Of a DNA stretch of 64,000 bases, positions 1-8,605 are shown piece after piece. The notes under the pieces are model-generated. The model saw nothing but the letters and a program-made list of their open reading frames with translations. It had not been told where the DNA came from and ran no database searches. A program made the position numbers and the translations under genes. The stretch lies in the NCBI GenBank assembly GCA_035943195.1, contig DASZCK010000066.1, positions 18,378-82,377 on the forward strand, given 5' to 3'. The DNA is from DAIDKA01 sp035943195 (lineage in GTDB: Bacteria > Pseudomonadota > Gammaproteobacteria > Steroidobacterales > Steroidobacteraceae). The stretch's first letter is position 1; every line of letters begins with the position of its first letter.

Positions 1-2
1 CT

Positions 3-1595
3 CTAAGGCAGCGTGCAAACAAAGCTCCCAGCAGAATTCTGGTCGCCATGACCCTTGTAGCGGGGATACGAGGGATACTCACAAACCGGGATCGTCCGAA
101 TGACTCCGTGAGTCGAAAAGCTGTAGACGAGCTGAGTCGGCGGCTTGCTATCCTCGACCCAATCGATGATCGCGCTCAGCCAGTCCACTTCTTCAAACCT
201 CGCGCCGGCACCGTGTTGCGCGGCTGGAACAATGAATAGCCTTGCGTCTGCCCGCGGGTCGACCAGGCCTTTGGACTGGGCGAGCCTTGTCATCGCCGCG
301 AAGTTACGCGCGTGGTCTTTAGGGGACAACAGATTGTCCGACGATACGTGCCAGGACAGCAGTTTCTTCCCTGACTCGACGTACGCTGCGATCGCGGCAA
401 GATTGTGGCCCATGCCGCGTGCCAGTTGGCCCGCTCGGAGGCTCTGATAGTCACGGGCAGCGGTAAAAGTGGCTTGCTTTTGGGGCGTCAGCCAACTGGT
501 GTCGCCCGTAGCCAAAAAGGCGTTGACGCCTCCGAGCATACCAAAAGCCCTGCTGATCGAACCGCCCGGGCCCGGCACGCCAAAGTCAGCCCACGAATAT
601 CCTGCATACAGTGTCGCACCATTCTGGGATATGAGAGGAGACAGAAGGTCCCGCAACGTCGCGACCTGGACCACAGACAGACACGCCGATGAATCCGTGT
701 TTGCGCTTGATGAGGGGCATTTAAGCGTCGCCGGGTCAAACTTGCAGGCTATCGGACGTGCCATTACTCCATCCGCGATACCATCCTCGGCGTCGCACGC
801 CTTCAACGCTGCCGAAAATGCCGCGCTGTACTGGGCCGGTCTCAACGCCGCGGCAGTGCCGGCTTTGCTGCCGAGATTGAGCCACATGGCGGTCTGCCCC
901 GCCATATCCATCGTTTCGCAACCCGCTACGATGCCGTCGTATTCACCGGGCCAGCGCTCAGCGGCGATGTAGGCATTGCGCCCGCCGTTGGAGCATCCGT
1001 TGAAATAGGTGTAGTTCGGCACTTTGCCATAAAACTGCTTTGCCACTTGCTTGGCGAATATTATTGTCGTGCCGAGGGATCGATAGGCGTAGTCCTCGGC
1101 GGACGCTCTGCCGGATGCTGTCCCGCTGGCCCAAACAGCGGGCGCCGCCTCGGCCGACACATCGGCGCGGTTCCCACCGTTTGACGCTACGTAAATGGCT
1201 GCCTTTTGGCTGATCGCCGTGCTCACGTGAGCAATGCTGCCGTCGGCGGCGATGCTAACGCCCGCTGGCAGGTATCCGTCCAGACCCGCCCCGCCTTGAT
1301 GCAGCAGGCGACCCGACCAGTTGTCCGGGACGTCTACCTCGATGTCAAGATACGGCGGCCGGGTAGCCAGGAGCCGACAGAATCCGACGGGAGTCTGAGC
1401 GCCACTTTCAAATCTGCGAGTGCTGCGGATGGTCACTTCTTCGAATGTCTGACCGTTCAGGCGATCGCAGATAGCCGTCAACTCTTGGACACTGCGCCCG
1501 TTTCCATCTTCGCGGTCAGCAGCCCGCGCTCCAGATGTTGCGAGCGCCCAAAGCAGAGCGACAAACGCCAACTGATAATAGCCACCGATGCGCAT
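3..1595 (-). CDS. Tannase/feruloyl esterase family protein, exported
   Basis: Alpha/beta hydrolase of the tannase/feruloyl esterase family, which cleaves esters of phenolic acids, probably in the periplasm or outside the cell. The start at 1595 is chosen because GGGAAG lies 8 bases upstream, and it gives a signal peptide with a hydrophobic core and an ARA-A cleavage region. The nucleophile elbow GCSNGG sits near residue 200 (Ser 202), a putative catalytic Asp in SSDNLLSP near 420 and a His in AAQHGAG near 460. In characterised members a cysteine precedes the Ser and another follows the His, and the two form a disulfide that holds the site together. The first is present, but here His is followed by Gly. 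About 530 residues, a usual length. It stands alone upstream of the DUF6152 operon on the same strand. Substrate unknown. Confidence 0.85.
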   Translation of the reverse strand: MRIGGYYQLAFVALLWALATSGARAADREDGNGRSVQELTAICDRLNGQTFEEVTIRSTRRFESGAQTPVGFCRLLATRPPYLDIEVDVPDNWSGRLLHQGGAGLDGYLPAGVSIAADGSIAHVSTAISQKAAIYVASNGGNRADVSAEAAPAVWASGTASGRASAEDYAYRSLGTTIIFAKQVAKQFYGKVPNYTYFNGCSNGGRNAYIAAERWPGEYDGIVAGCETMDMAGQTAMWLNLGSKAGTAAALRPAQYSAAFSAALKACDAEDGIADGVMARPIACKFDPATLKCPSSSANTDSSACLSVVQVATLRDLLSPLISQNGATLYAGYSWADFGVPGPGGSISRAFGMLGGVNAFLATGDTSWLTPQKQATFTAARDYQSLRAGQLARGMGHNLAAIAAYVESGKKLLSWHVSSDNLLSPKDHARNFAAMTRLAQSKGLVDPRADARLFIVPAAQHGAGARFEEVDWLSAIIDWVEDSKPPTQLVYSFSTHGVIRTIPVCEYPSYPRYKGHGDQNSAGSFVCTLP

Positions 1596-1897
1596 TTTAT
1601 TTACTTCCCAAGATCTTGATGAAGACAAGGCTCAATGGACGAACCTACGTTTCAACAGCGACAGAGTGCTCCCGACGACCCGTTTGCAGGCCCCGCCGGG
1701 TCGGTGGATCGAGCCACAACAAAAATTGACGGGCCGTTGTTGTTCAGATCGCAATGGTCCCCGGGGCCGTACTGCCTCAAGCGCTCCGCAGGCCCGAAAC
1801 GCATCACCAACGCCTTGAAGCGCAGGCCTAGAATTCGTATGCGGATGCGTCTGTGGCCTGAACCACCGGCGTATCGAGGGACTTCCAGGCGAGACTG
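1596..1897. other. Intergenic spacer, nothing recognised
   Basis: About 300 bases between two minus-strand genes. It must hold the tannase promoter and the end of the upstream operon. I see no convincing coding frame, hairpin with a T-run, or repeat. The open frames here lie opposite the neighbouring genes and have no recognisable product. Confidence 0.5.
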
Positions 1898-2770
1898 TCA
1901 GGGCGGTGCGATGGCAATTTTTCCGTTTACCACGATGTCGCGGTCATGTTCACAGCTGGAAAGGATCATCCGATCCACGCCGGCAGCTCGCTTGTAGTGC
2001 ATTGAGATATGCCAGGGACGCGTAAACCGCTGCGGATCTTCGATCGTCAGATCGTCCTGCAGTGCATCGGTGCCGACCATGCGTATGCGCTCGACGAAGT
2101 GAGCCTGCTCGCTCAGGTCTGCAACCAGCCCGGGAGACCGTATCAATACTGGGACGGTTGGACCGGGCGGGACAATCGGTCCAGGCTGTCGTTCGACGGT
2201 GTCGACAATCAGCGTCTCCCCCTCCCAATGTCCGACGGAGTCGCCTTCCGGGGTAGGCCACAGATCCGCTTTTTCCGGATGCGATCGCCCATCCGTATAG
2301 ATATGTCGCACGTCCCCGCCATGAAACAAAAACAGGGTTTCTTCGGGTGTCACCAGCCATTGAAACGGTCCAATCGAGTCCATCGCGTCGGGGAATCCCG
2401 AACTCGTACACGTCTTCTCGGTAACCGAGGACTTGCTGTGCCCCCTCGAATTCTTCAGCGTGGTCACAGCCATTTGATACTGCTGTTCCCACTCTGGATT
2501 GTAGGGTGGCTTGGCGGCAAGCTTAGTGAGCGCAAAGAAAATGTCTCCCCCTGGTTCATCGTCATACGCCGCTATGGCAGCGGCGGCGGAATCCGGCTTC
2601 AGTCCGGAAAAATCATGGGAGTTCAATGCCGCAGAGAGGTCGGTTTCCCAGAATCCCGTCCAATTCGGCAGCGCCGCAAAGGCGCGCACGCGCAATGCAG
2701 AACTCTGCTGGGCGTGTGCCAGAGAAACGGCCAGAGCCAAGGCCAGAGCGATCAACATGCTTCTCGTCAT
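1898..2770 (-). CDS. Exported conserved protein, partner of DUF6152 protein
   Basis: Function unknown. A 290-residue protein with a clear signal peptide ending LAHA-QQ. It is a paralogue of the product at 7622-8392: both have RVRAFAALPNWTG-like / RVEAFARLPDWSG-like N-termini, a PPYNPEW segment, a HIYTDGR-HP motif, a GDSVGHW segment and a C-terminus ending NGK-IAPP. The start codon overlaps the stop of the DUF6152 gene upstream in an ATGA junction, so the two are probably translationally coupled and work together in the envelope. Both copies of the pair keep the same order and overlap. No catalytic motif is recognised. Confidence 0.8.
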   Translation of the reverse strand: MTRSMLIALALALAVSLAHAQQSSALRVRAFAALPNWTGFWETDLSAALNSHDFSGLKPDSAAAAIAAYDDEPGGDIFFALTKLAAKPPYNPEWEQQYQMAVTTLKNSRGHSKSSVTEKTCTSSGFPDAMDSIGPFQWLVTPEETLFLFHGGDVRHIYTDGRSHPEKADLWPTPEGDSVGHWEGETLIVDTVERQPGPIVPPGPTVPVLIRSPGLVADLSEQAHFVERIRMVGTDALQDDLTIEDPQRFTRPWHISMHYKRAAGVDRMILSSCEHDRDIVVNGKIAIAPP

Positions 2771-3171
2771 TGCGTCGCCTTCCGCGAAACGAGGCTCTCA
2801 CCGCCTGAGCCCACCGCCGAGACAAAACTCCCGCCGTTCGTCCCGTCCCTCGTCGGGTGAACGACCACCGTCACTTTGTCGCCGGGTCTAAATGTTCCGG
2901 GCCGCCAGCCGCCGCGATACACATCGCCCGTGGAACTCATCTCTATGCTCCATTCGGCAGATGCGCTCGGGGCGGCCACGAGCAGCTGGATGTAGCAGTG
3001 CGGGTTGGACCATTGATACTGCTTTACCGTCCCCTGCAGCGTCACAGTTTTCGTGATATCGAACATCGCGTAGGAGTGGTGCGCCGCACAAGGGCTCATA
3101 ATGAGCAAGGCCGACAATCCACTGAGCGAGCGGCGGCCGCCGATCCGGCCGAACGATGTCATGAGCCACAT
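2767..3171 (-). CDS. DUF6152 family exported protein
   Basis: Small periplasmic protein of the DUF6152 type, function unknown. After a signal peptide ending CAA the mature part starts HHSYAMFD and carries a GTVKQYQWSNPHCYIQLLV-type core, then WSIEMSSTG and a GDKVTVVVHPTRDG segment. Several starts are possible (3210 as GTG, 3201, 3171, 3162). I prefer ATG 3171 because a GGGAG run lies just upstream and it gives a sensible signal peptide, but the spacing is short and the choice is not firm. It is the first gene of a two-gene operon and is divergent from the CadC-like regulator, with about 115 bases between the starts. Confidence 0.75.
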   Translation of the reverse strand: MWLMTSFGRIGGRRSLSGLSALLIMSPCAAHHSYAMFDITKTVTLQGTVKQYQWSNPHCYIQLLVAAPSASAEWSIEMSSTGDVYRGGWRPGTFRPGDKVTVVVHPTRDGTNGGSFVSAVGSGGESLVSRKATQ

Positions 3172-3259
3172 GACTCCCGAGCACTCTGTGAGACTGCGCA
3201 TCCTTGCCACTCGCCTGAAACCGGATGAGAAATCATCATGGCTTCGATGCCGCAGGCGG

Positions 3260-3286
3260 GGGTGATATCGGGGTGAAATAGGGTGA
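3260..3286 (+). promoter_or_regulatory. Three GGGTGA direct repeats at helical spacing
   Basis: GGGTGA occurs at 3260, 3271 and 3281, that is at 11- and 10-base steps, ending exactly at the start codon of the CadC-like regulator and lying in the divergent region shared with the DUF6152 operon. OmpR/CadC-type winged helices commonly bind direct repeats about one helical turn apart, so this may be an autoregulatory site. The last repeat also serves as the ribosome binding site. Confidence 0.4.
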
Positions 3287-5338
3287 ATGAAAAGTAAAGA
3301 TTCAGATGGGGACCTGACATTGACGAGAATTGACGCCGGCGGGACGGATCCAAACGGCTATCGGATCGATGATCTACTGGTCGATGTCGGCGCACGTCTC
3401 GTTACTCGCGACGGCGAGGATCTCGGCATCGCCGGTCTGTCTTTCGATTTGCTGATTACGCTGGTGAGGGCGGCCCCCAACCTGGTATCGACCGACACCC
3501 TGATGGAGGAAGTCTGGTCTGGAGTCATTGTGGGGCCCGAGACGATAAAACAGCGGGTCAAGCTGCTGCGCCAGGGATTGGGAGATGATGCGGCCAAGCC
3601 GCGCTATATTGCCGGCTTGCGCGGGCACGGCTACCGCATGGTGGCCGACGTGGTACCCCTGGCGCACGCGACGCTGAATGCCGGCACGCCCTGCGAGCCT
3701 CCGCGTCCCGCGGCGGTGAGTCCCATGCGACGCTGGCGTCTAGTCGTCGCCGTACTTGCGCTCCTGATTGGTGCAACCATTCTGTGGACCCTGTGGCCGA
3801 TGAGTACCGCGGGAACCCGCACGGTGCGACTGTCGCACCCGGTTATCGAATCGCCAGGCTCGATTGCGGTGATGCCTTTCGCCAATCTGACAGGCGAGCC
3901 AGGAAAGGATTACCTCGCCGATGGAATGGCTGACGAGCTGATCAATGCGTTGTCCGCGGTACCCGGGCTCAAAGTCCCCGCGCGCACTTCGTCATTTGCC
4001 TACAAGGGTCGTGAGACTGACGTTCGCCAGATTGCCCATGATCTGGGTGTGGCGACCATCCTCGAGGGCAGCGTGCGAAGTGCCGGCGACCGCATCCGCA
4101 TCAGCGCCCGACTGGTCGATGCGAACAGCGGATTCCAGATCTGGACACAGACCTACGACCGGCAGTTCGCAGACCTGTTGAACTTGGAAGATGATCTCGC
4201 CGCCGAAATCCTGCAAGCCATGCGCGGCCATCTGAACGTCGGCCTGCCCATGGCGGCTGGGCGATCGCCGCCGACTCGTGACGTACAGGCGTACCAGCTT
4301 TATCTACAGGCGCATGCGGTTGCCCAGGGCGACGAATCAACTCAGCACGAAGCTGCTCGACTGGTCGATCAGGCGCTCGCCCGGGATCCAAATTTCGCAC
4401 GTGCCATGGCTTATCGGGCGTTCTTGCAGACCAGCCTGGCACACCATGGGAGCGCGTCTGAGGATGCCCTCGCAGGCGCGGAGCACGATGCCAGGCGCGC
4501 GCTCACCCTGAGTCCTGGCCTGGCTGAGGCCTACGCTGCCCTCGGATCTATCCTTGGAATTCGCGGAAATTGGGCCGCGGCGGACATGACGTTCCGCGCC
4601 GGAGTGGCTGCGAATCCAACCGATCCCTGGCTTCGTGACGATTACGCGGTAGCAATCCTGATGCAGACCGGGCGACTGCGGCAGGCGCTGACACAGACCC
4701 GGGAGTCCTACCGGCTTTCGCCCGCCAGCGGTTTTTCGATCGGCATGCTTTCGCTGGTCAACGCGTTGATGGGAGCAGACGCGGATGCGATTCGGTTCGG
4801 CGATCTGAGCGGCAAGCTGGGTGGCCACGGACCGTCGGATTGGGGCATTGTTTTCGTCGACACACGTGCCGTCGCCGGCAGCGGGCGGCATGAAGAGGCG
4901 GCCGCGCGTGCGGCGCAAATGCTTGCTCCGCCCCTGCGACGCGGCGGTGAGCCCGCAATAAGAGCTTTCTATGCGGCGCTCGCCGATCCGACAAAGAGGC
5001 CCGCGGCGCTGAAGGCGCTCCAAGACTTTGTGCCAGCACTTCTCGCCGCGCACGACGCCGCCCAGACCAGGATCTTCGGCGTCGAGATGTTTACGATGCT
5101 GGACGCGCTCGATTCGGCGTATGAGCTGGCAATTCGATCTCTTTACGACGGATTGCGCACCGGGAGAATTGCGGACAGTCTGTATCCGGCGAATTTCTGG
5201 CTGCCCGAAATGCGCCCATTCCGCAAGGATCCACGTTTCCAGGCGCTGGTGACGCGGCTGAAGATGATCGACTACTGGAAACAGTACGGGGCTCCGGACG
5301 GCTGCGATCTGCAAGAAAGCAAGCTCGTATGCCGTTGA
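3287..5338 (+). CDS. CadC-like membrane regulator: winged helix, TM segment, TolB-like and TPR domains
   Basis: Transcription regulator anchored in the inner membrane. Residues about 25-125 form an OmpR/PhoB-type winged helix (with LRGHGYRMVADV at its end). One membrane segment spans about 150-170. A periplasmic TolB/FlgO-like domain begins with IAVMPFANLTGEPGKDYLADG and runs to about 315. The rest is alpha-helical tetratricopeptide-like sequence to residue 683. This architecture is common for one-component regulators that sense an envelope or extracytoplasmic signal and act on DNA while membrane-bound. It is divergent from the DUF6152 operon (1898-3171), which is the likely target, and the GGGTGA repeats lie in between. 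The paralogous operon at 7245-8392 could be a second target. The inducing signal is unknown. Confidence 0.85.
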   Translation: MKSKDSDGDLTLTRIDAGGTDPNGYRIDDLLVDVGARLVTRDGEDLGIAGLSFDLLITLVRAAPNLVSTDTLMEEVWSGVIVGPETIKQRVKLLRQGLGDDAAKPRYIAGLRGHGYRMVADVVPLAHATLNAGTPCEPPRPAAVSPMRRWRLVVAVLALLIGATILWTLWPMSTAGTRTVRLSHPVIESPGSIAVMPFANLTGEPGKDYLADGMADELINALSAVPGLKVPARTSSFAYKGRETDVRQIAHDLGVATILEGSVRSAGDRIRISARLVDANSGFQIWTQTYDRQFADLLNLEDDLAAEILQAMRGHLNVGLPMAAGRSPPTRDVQAYQLYLQAHAVAQGDESTQHEAARLVDQALARDPNFARAMAYRAFLQTSLAHHGSASEDALAGAEHDARRALTLSPGLAEAYAALGSILGIRGNWAAADMTFRAGVAANPTDPWLRDDYAVAILMQTGRLRQALTQTRESYRLSPASGFSIGMLSLVNALMGADADAIRFGDLSGKLGGHGPSDWGIVFVDTRAVAGSGRHEEAAARAAQMLAPPLRRGGEPAIRAFYAALADPTKRPAALKALQDFVPALLAAHDAAQTRIFGVEMFTMLDALDSAYELAIRSLYDGLRTGRIADSLYPANFWLPEMRPFRKDPRFQALVTRLKMIDYWKQYGAPDGCDLQESKLVCR

Positions 5339-5406
5339 AGCAGGTCATGGCCGCCGACGCATTGTGACCGAAGGCATTGACGGTCCGCCGCGCTTACGCG
5401 GCTAGT

Positions 5407-5835
5407 TCAGTCAGTACGCCTCGTGCAATGCAGACAATATCGCGCTTTAAACGCAAAGCGATCGATCACGATGAACGCGCCGCAAAGTTCGCAGTTGGCG
5501 AGCTACAGCTCCTCACCGGTGGTAAGCGCCAAGACCAGATAGACCAGATGTTCGAAGCTGATCCGCGGTTCCGCAACCAACTCGCGGTAGACCTCGAAGG
5601 CCTGACACAAGAGCTCACCGCGTGAAAGATTGGCCAGCGCCTGTCGGTTGATCGGCGTCCCCGCGTGTGGCAGCGCGCCGAGCAGGCTGCACACGCCGGC
5701 AAGGAGTGAGCTTTCCTCCTGGAGTTTGGGCGAGCGCGTGAAGAAGGCGCGCTGCTGCCGAGATTTGCCGCGCGGTCGCGATACGGCAAAGCCGGCCTCT
5801 TTCATATACTCGCGGTACATCTTGGTATTCTGTTC
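5407..5835 (-). pseudogene. FlhC-like regulator, 5'-truncated with internal amber codon
   Basis: Degraded copy of the gene at 8606-9151. The frame matches it from about MYREYMK to the end of the protein, but about the first 45-50 residues are missing, and a TAG codon at 5503-5505 replaces the Thr of the intact copy's GQELTLACC. Beyond the stop the same frame continues with the zinc-ribbon-like end (NCELCGAF, then YCLHC) down to a TGA at 5407-5409. So one point mutation plus a 5' deletion, with no frameshift. The nucleotide sequences of the two copies are still very close, which suggests a recent duplication. Confidence 0.8.
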
Positions 5836-5945
5836 AGATTGCAGGCAATTTAACAGTTAGATAAGCTATGTGCGCTCGGTAACCGCTGCTTACTTGGCGA
5901 GCCCGCTTCCGAGACGTTTCACAGTGCGTCCGGGGGACTTTGGCA

Positions 5946-6722
5946 CTACTTGTCGGGTAATCGCCGATTTCCGAGCTTGGAATTGGCCTTGATCGCCAAA
6001 TTTATCGTATCAATAAATGCATTGTCGTCGCGAGCGCCATCGAGAGCCGCGCGGTATTCGATTGATAAAAGAGCCCCGCGAGCAGATAAGAAGTCCGTCG
6101 CGTTGATCAAAGCACCAATCAACGTCTGGAGTTCGGCCAACTCGGAAGGCTCTAACTGGGCAAGGTCGGGCACGCGACCGATCTCGACGAATGCGAAGCC
6201 ATTGGAAAACTGATCAAACCGAAGATTGAAGGCGTTGAGCGCCGCCATGGCATCGTTCAATTTGATGACCGCATTTGCGAGATAGCCACCCTGGGATTCA
6301 ATTCGGTTGTAGATGCGGATTCGGTCGGCTGGCAGTAGTGCCACGGTGCCGTTTTCCTTGGCGGCCTCATATGGCGCCAGCCCTGGAATGTTGAGGAAAA
6401 TTACGGAGCGCGGATCGCCTGCGGCCGGGGCTGCTGGTGCCAAACGCCCTTGCCGCTTCGCGACAACTGCTTTTTGCAGGTCGACCAAATAACTTCGGAA
6501 ACCGTTTAGATTTGCCGAGTTAGTCGAGCCTAACTGCAAATTCTTCTCGAACACATCATGCATCTGCACTTCGAGTTCAAGTCTCTGGTGACGATGGTGA
6601 ACGAACTCGACTGTCTGCTCAAGGGCAACGGCAATGATGAGGCCGACTACAATGGTGGCGATATGTATGAAAAAGTCCATCCAGCTATGGATGGCTTTAT
6701 GGGGTGCATGGGCTTCGAGCAT
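5946..6722 (-). CDS. Single-pass membrane protein of unknown function
   Basis: Not assigned to a function. From the start at 6722 the protein begins MLEAHAPHKAIHSWMDFFIH, followed by one membrane segment (IATIVVGLIIAVALEQ), a His-rich stretch VEFVHHRHQR and about 200 mostly helical residues, presumably periplasmic. Proteins with the same HAPxKxIHxxxDF-membrane start are common in xanthomonads and sphingomonads. The start at 6722 has AGGAG 9 bases upstream. A longer version from ATG 6857, preceded by GGGGAG, adds 45 polar residues and cannot be excluded. The gene stands alone between the FlhC-like pseudogene and the second DUF6152 operon. Confidence 0.65.
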   Translation of the reverse strand: MLEAHAPHKAIHSWMDFFIHIATIVVGLIIAVALEQTVEFVHHRHQRLELEVQMHDVFEKNLQLGSTNSANLNGFRSYLVDLQKAVVAKRQGRLAPAAPAAGDPRSVIFLNIPGLAPYEAAKENGTVALLPADRIRIYNRIESQGGYLANAVIKLNDAMAALNAFNLRFDQFSNGFAFVEIGRVPDLAQLEPSELAELQTLIGALINATDFLSARGALLSIEYRAALDGARDDNAFIDTINLAIKANSKLGNRRLPDK

Positions 6723-7244
6723 CAGTGCAGGCTCCTGTGCTTTGGAGAGGATTGTGTTGCCTTCGATAGACCTATTTGTATCGCCAAAAGGATCTTGGGT
6801 GTTTGCCTCCTTGCCGATGCAATTCGACTGTTGCCCTGCTGCGATGTCTTCTGCCATGACTGCTCCCCGATCAGATCAGTGCGCATGGTACGTTAAGTTG
6901 TTATCACCTCGAACAATCGGATTCGAGCGCGCAAGTTGATCAGACCACTGGCTGCTCGAAGGAATTCCATTTCCAATGCCCGAGGGCGCGTTATTGGTCG
7001 GCGGCATCCGTATTATCACTTGGTCTAGCGAATCGCCTGGCTTCGTCAGCTCGACGGCGCCGGCTGTACACCGCTTATCTCGCACGTGTAGCATTGGTAG
7101 CGACCACGGAACTGACGGCAGTGGCCGTGTGTTTGATTCGCGGTGGGGGCTTGTCGCACTCCAGTTGATCGGGCGTTGAACGCAATCCTGTCCGTGTCCG
7201 GTAGCCAGAAACAGTGGAACGTATTGCCGACAAGGAAGCGTCTG
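6723..7244. other. Divergent intergenic region
   Basis: About 520 bases (390 if the longer upstream start is used) between the membrane protein and the second DUF6152 operon. A minus-strand open frame at 6876-7094 exists but has no recognisable product or good start context. No hairpin with a T-run and no repeat like the GGGTGA triplet near 3260 was seen. Confidence 0.4.
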
Positions 7245-7625
7245 GTGAAATTGCCTGCAGGAATCCCAATGGCATGCGCTGCTCTGCTATTCGCGAGCGC
7301 TGCGCTTGCTCACCACTCATTCGCCATGTTCAACATGGACAAGCCCATTACGCTCAACGGCACGGTGAGGCAGTTTCAGTGGACCAATCCACATTGTTTT
7401 CTGCAGTTGCTGGTGCCGGGTCCCGACAATGGGCAGCAGCCGGATGATTGGAGTATCGAGATGACCTCGCCTGGACAGCTTATTCGCGCCGGGTGGAAGC
7501 CGGGCACAATCAAGCCTGGAGATAAGCTCACCGTCGTTATATTTCCGCTTCGCGACGGCGGGAAAGGTGGCTCCTATGCGTCGGCGACTGGACCCAACGG
7601 CAAGATAGGCGGACACCAGAAATGA
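7245..7625 (+). CDS. DUF6152 family exported protein (second copy)
   Basis: Paralogue of the gene at 2767-3171. A GTG start at 7245 is chosen because AAGGAAG lies 6 bases upstream and it gives a compact signal peptide ending ALA before HHSFAMFN. The mature part has the family core (GTVRQFQWTNPHCFLQLLV), DWSIEMTSPGQL and GDKLTVVIFPLRDGG. A longer GTG reading from 7143 has no ribosome binding site. It overlaps the next gene by an ATGA junction, exactly as in the first operon, so the two genes move and act as a unit. Function unknown. Confidence 0.8.
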   Translation: MKLPAGIPMACAALLFASAALAHHSFAMFNMDKPITLNGTVRQFQWTNPHCFLQLLVPGPDNGQQPDDWSIEMTSPGQLIRAGWKPGTIKPGDKLTVVIFPLRDGGKGGSYASATGPNGKIGGHQK

Positions 7626-8392
7626 AGCGCCTCACTCAACGCTCGCTGACCTTGCTTTGCATTCTGTGCTGGATCAGCACTTCGGCTGCGGAGTTGAACT
7701 CCAGAGCGCGCGTGGAAGCCTTCGCGAGGCTGCCGGATTGGTCGGGTCTGTGGGCACAGTTCTCGGCCGGTTCCGCCGGCGACCCCGACGATCCGGCAGA
7801 ATATAAAGCATTTGTGGCGGCAATGATGGGGCGTCCCCCCTACAATCCTGAGTGGGATGCCAAGAACCGGGCTCTGGAAGCACGCATCGCGAGCGAACCG
7901 GAAAAACCGTATTGCCTGTGGGGATTTCCCGAGCTCATGCTGGGGTCGCCAATGATATTTCAGGCGATCGTGACACCGGAAGAGACCACTTTGATCTTTT
8001 CCAGTCGCGAAACGCGCCACATCTACACCGATGGCCGTGCACATCCTGCCAAGGATGAATTGTTTGCGACAACCTGGGGGGATTCGGTGGGCCATTGGGA
8101 TGGCGCGGTATTGGTCGTCGACACGATTGCAAGCAGCTCACCCGCCGACCGGAAGGGTGATCTTCTGAGTGATGCGGCACGGTATACCGAGCAGATCCGT
8201 ATGGTCGACAAGAACACTCTCGAGGATCTGGTGACCGTCGAGGACCCAGTGGCTTTGAGTCATCCCTGGCAGCTTCGGCGCCAGTACCATCGGGTCTTGA
8301 ACATGAATCGGATGTACGATCAGGTCTGTGAGGCCAGCGACCGCAACCCCGTGGTGAATGGCAAGATGACGATTGCGCCGCCGAAGCGCTAG
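7622..8392 (+). CDS. Exported conserved protein, partner of DUF6152 protein (second copy)
   Basis: A 256-residue paralogue of the product at 1898-2770. It has a signal peptide (LTLLCILCWISTSAAE region), then RVEAFARLPDWSGLW, PPYNPEWDAKN, a VTPEETTLIFSSRETRHIY segment, GDSVGHWDG and a C-terminus with NGKMTIAPP. It is about 35 residues shorter than its paralogue, mainly in the part after GHWDG. Translationally coupled to the DUF6152 gene. The protein is probably periplasmic; no catalytic residues are identified. Confidence 0.8.
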   Translation: MKRLTQRSLTLLCILCWISTSAAELNSRARVEAFARLPDWSGLWAQFSAGSAGDPDDPAEYKAFVAAMMGRPPYNPEWDAKNRALEARIASEPEKPYCLWGFPELMLGSPMIFQAIVTPEETTLIFSSRETRHIYTDGRAHPAKDELFATTWGDSVGHWDGAVLVVDTIASSSPADRKGDLLSDAARYTEQIRMVDKNTLEDLVTVEDPVALSHPWQLRRQYHRVLNMNRMYDQVCEASDRNPVVNGKMTIAPPKR

Positions 8393-8605
8393 CGGCAGGT
8401 GGCCCTTACCCGATCGTGGTGGAGCCGGCTTTCAGAATGTCCGGCCTGGACGTCCCAGCCCGAGAGCGTTGACCAACTTCTTGGCACGACGGCTGATGTT
8501 CGTGGTCTCGGGCAACGGCGGCTGCTCCAGGATGTGGGTCCGTATTCAACTGTCCGGCGTGATTCGCCCTCTCGCGCTATCGAGGAACTCGACGAACCGG
8601 CGGAC

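Noticed and set aside
469..972. Long plus-strand open frame inside the tannase region
   Set aside because: It is antisense to a gene with a clear family motif and signal peptide and has no recognisable product or ribosome site.
6876..7094. Minus-strand 72-codon frame between the membrane protein and the second DUF6152 operon
   Set aside because: No recognised family, no ribosome binding site, and composition like the surrounding spacer. It could be a decayed fragment, but there is nothing to show it.
8427..8540. Minus-strand frame downstream of the FlhC-like gene (contains LPETTNISRRAKKLVNALG)
   Set aside because: It reads like a coding remnant, but it is short, has a stop just upstream, and matches nothing I know.
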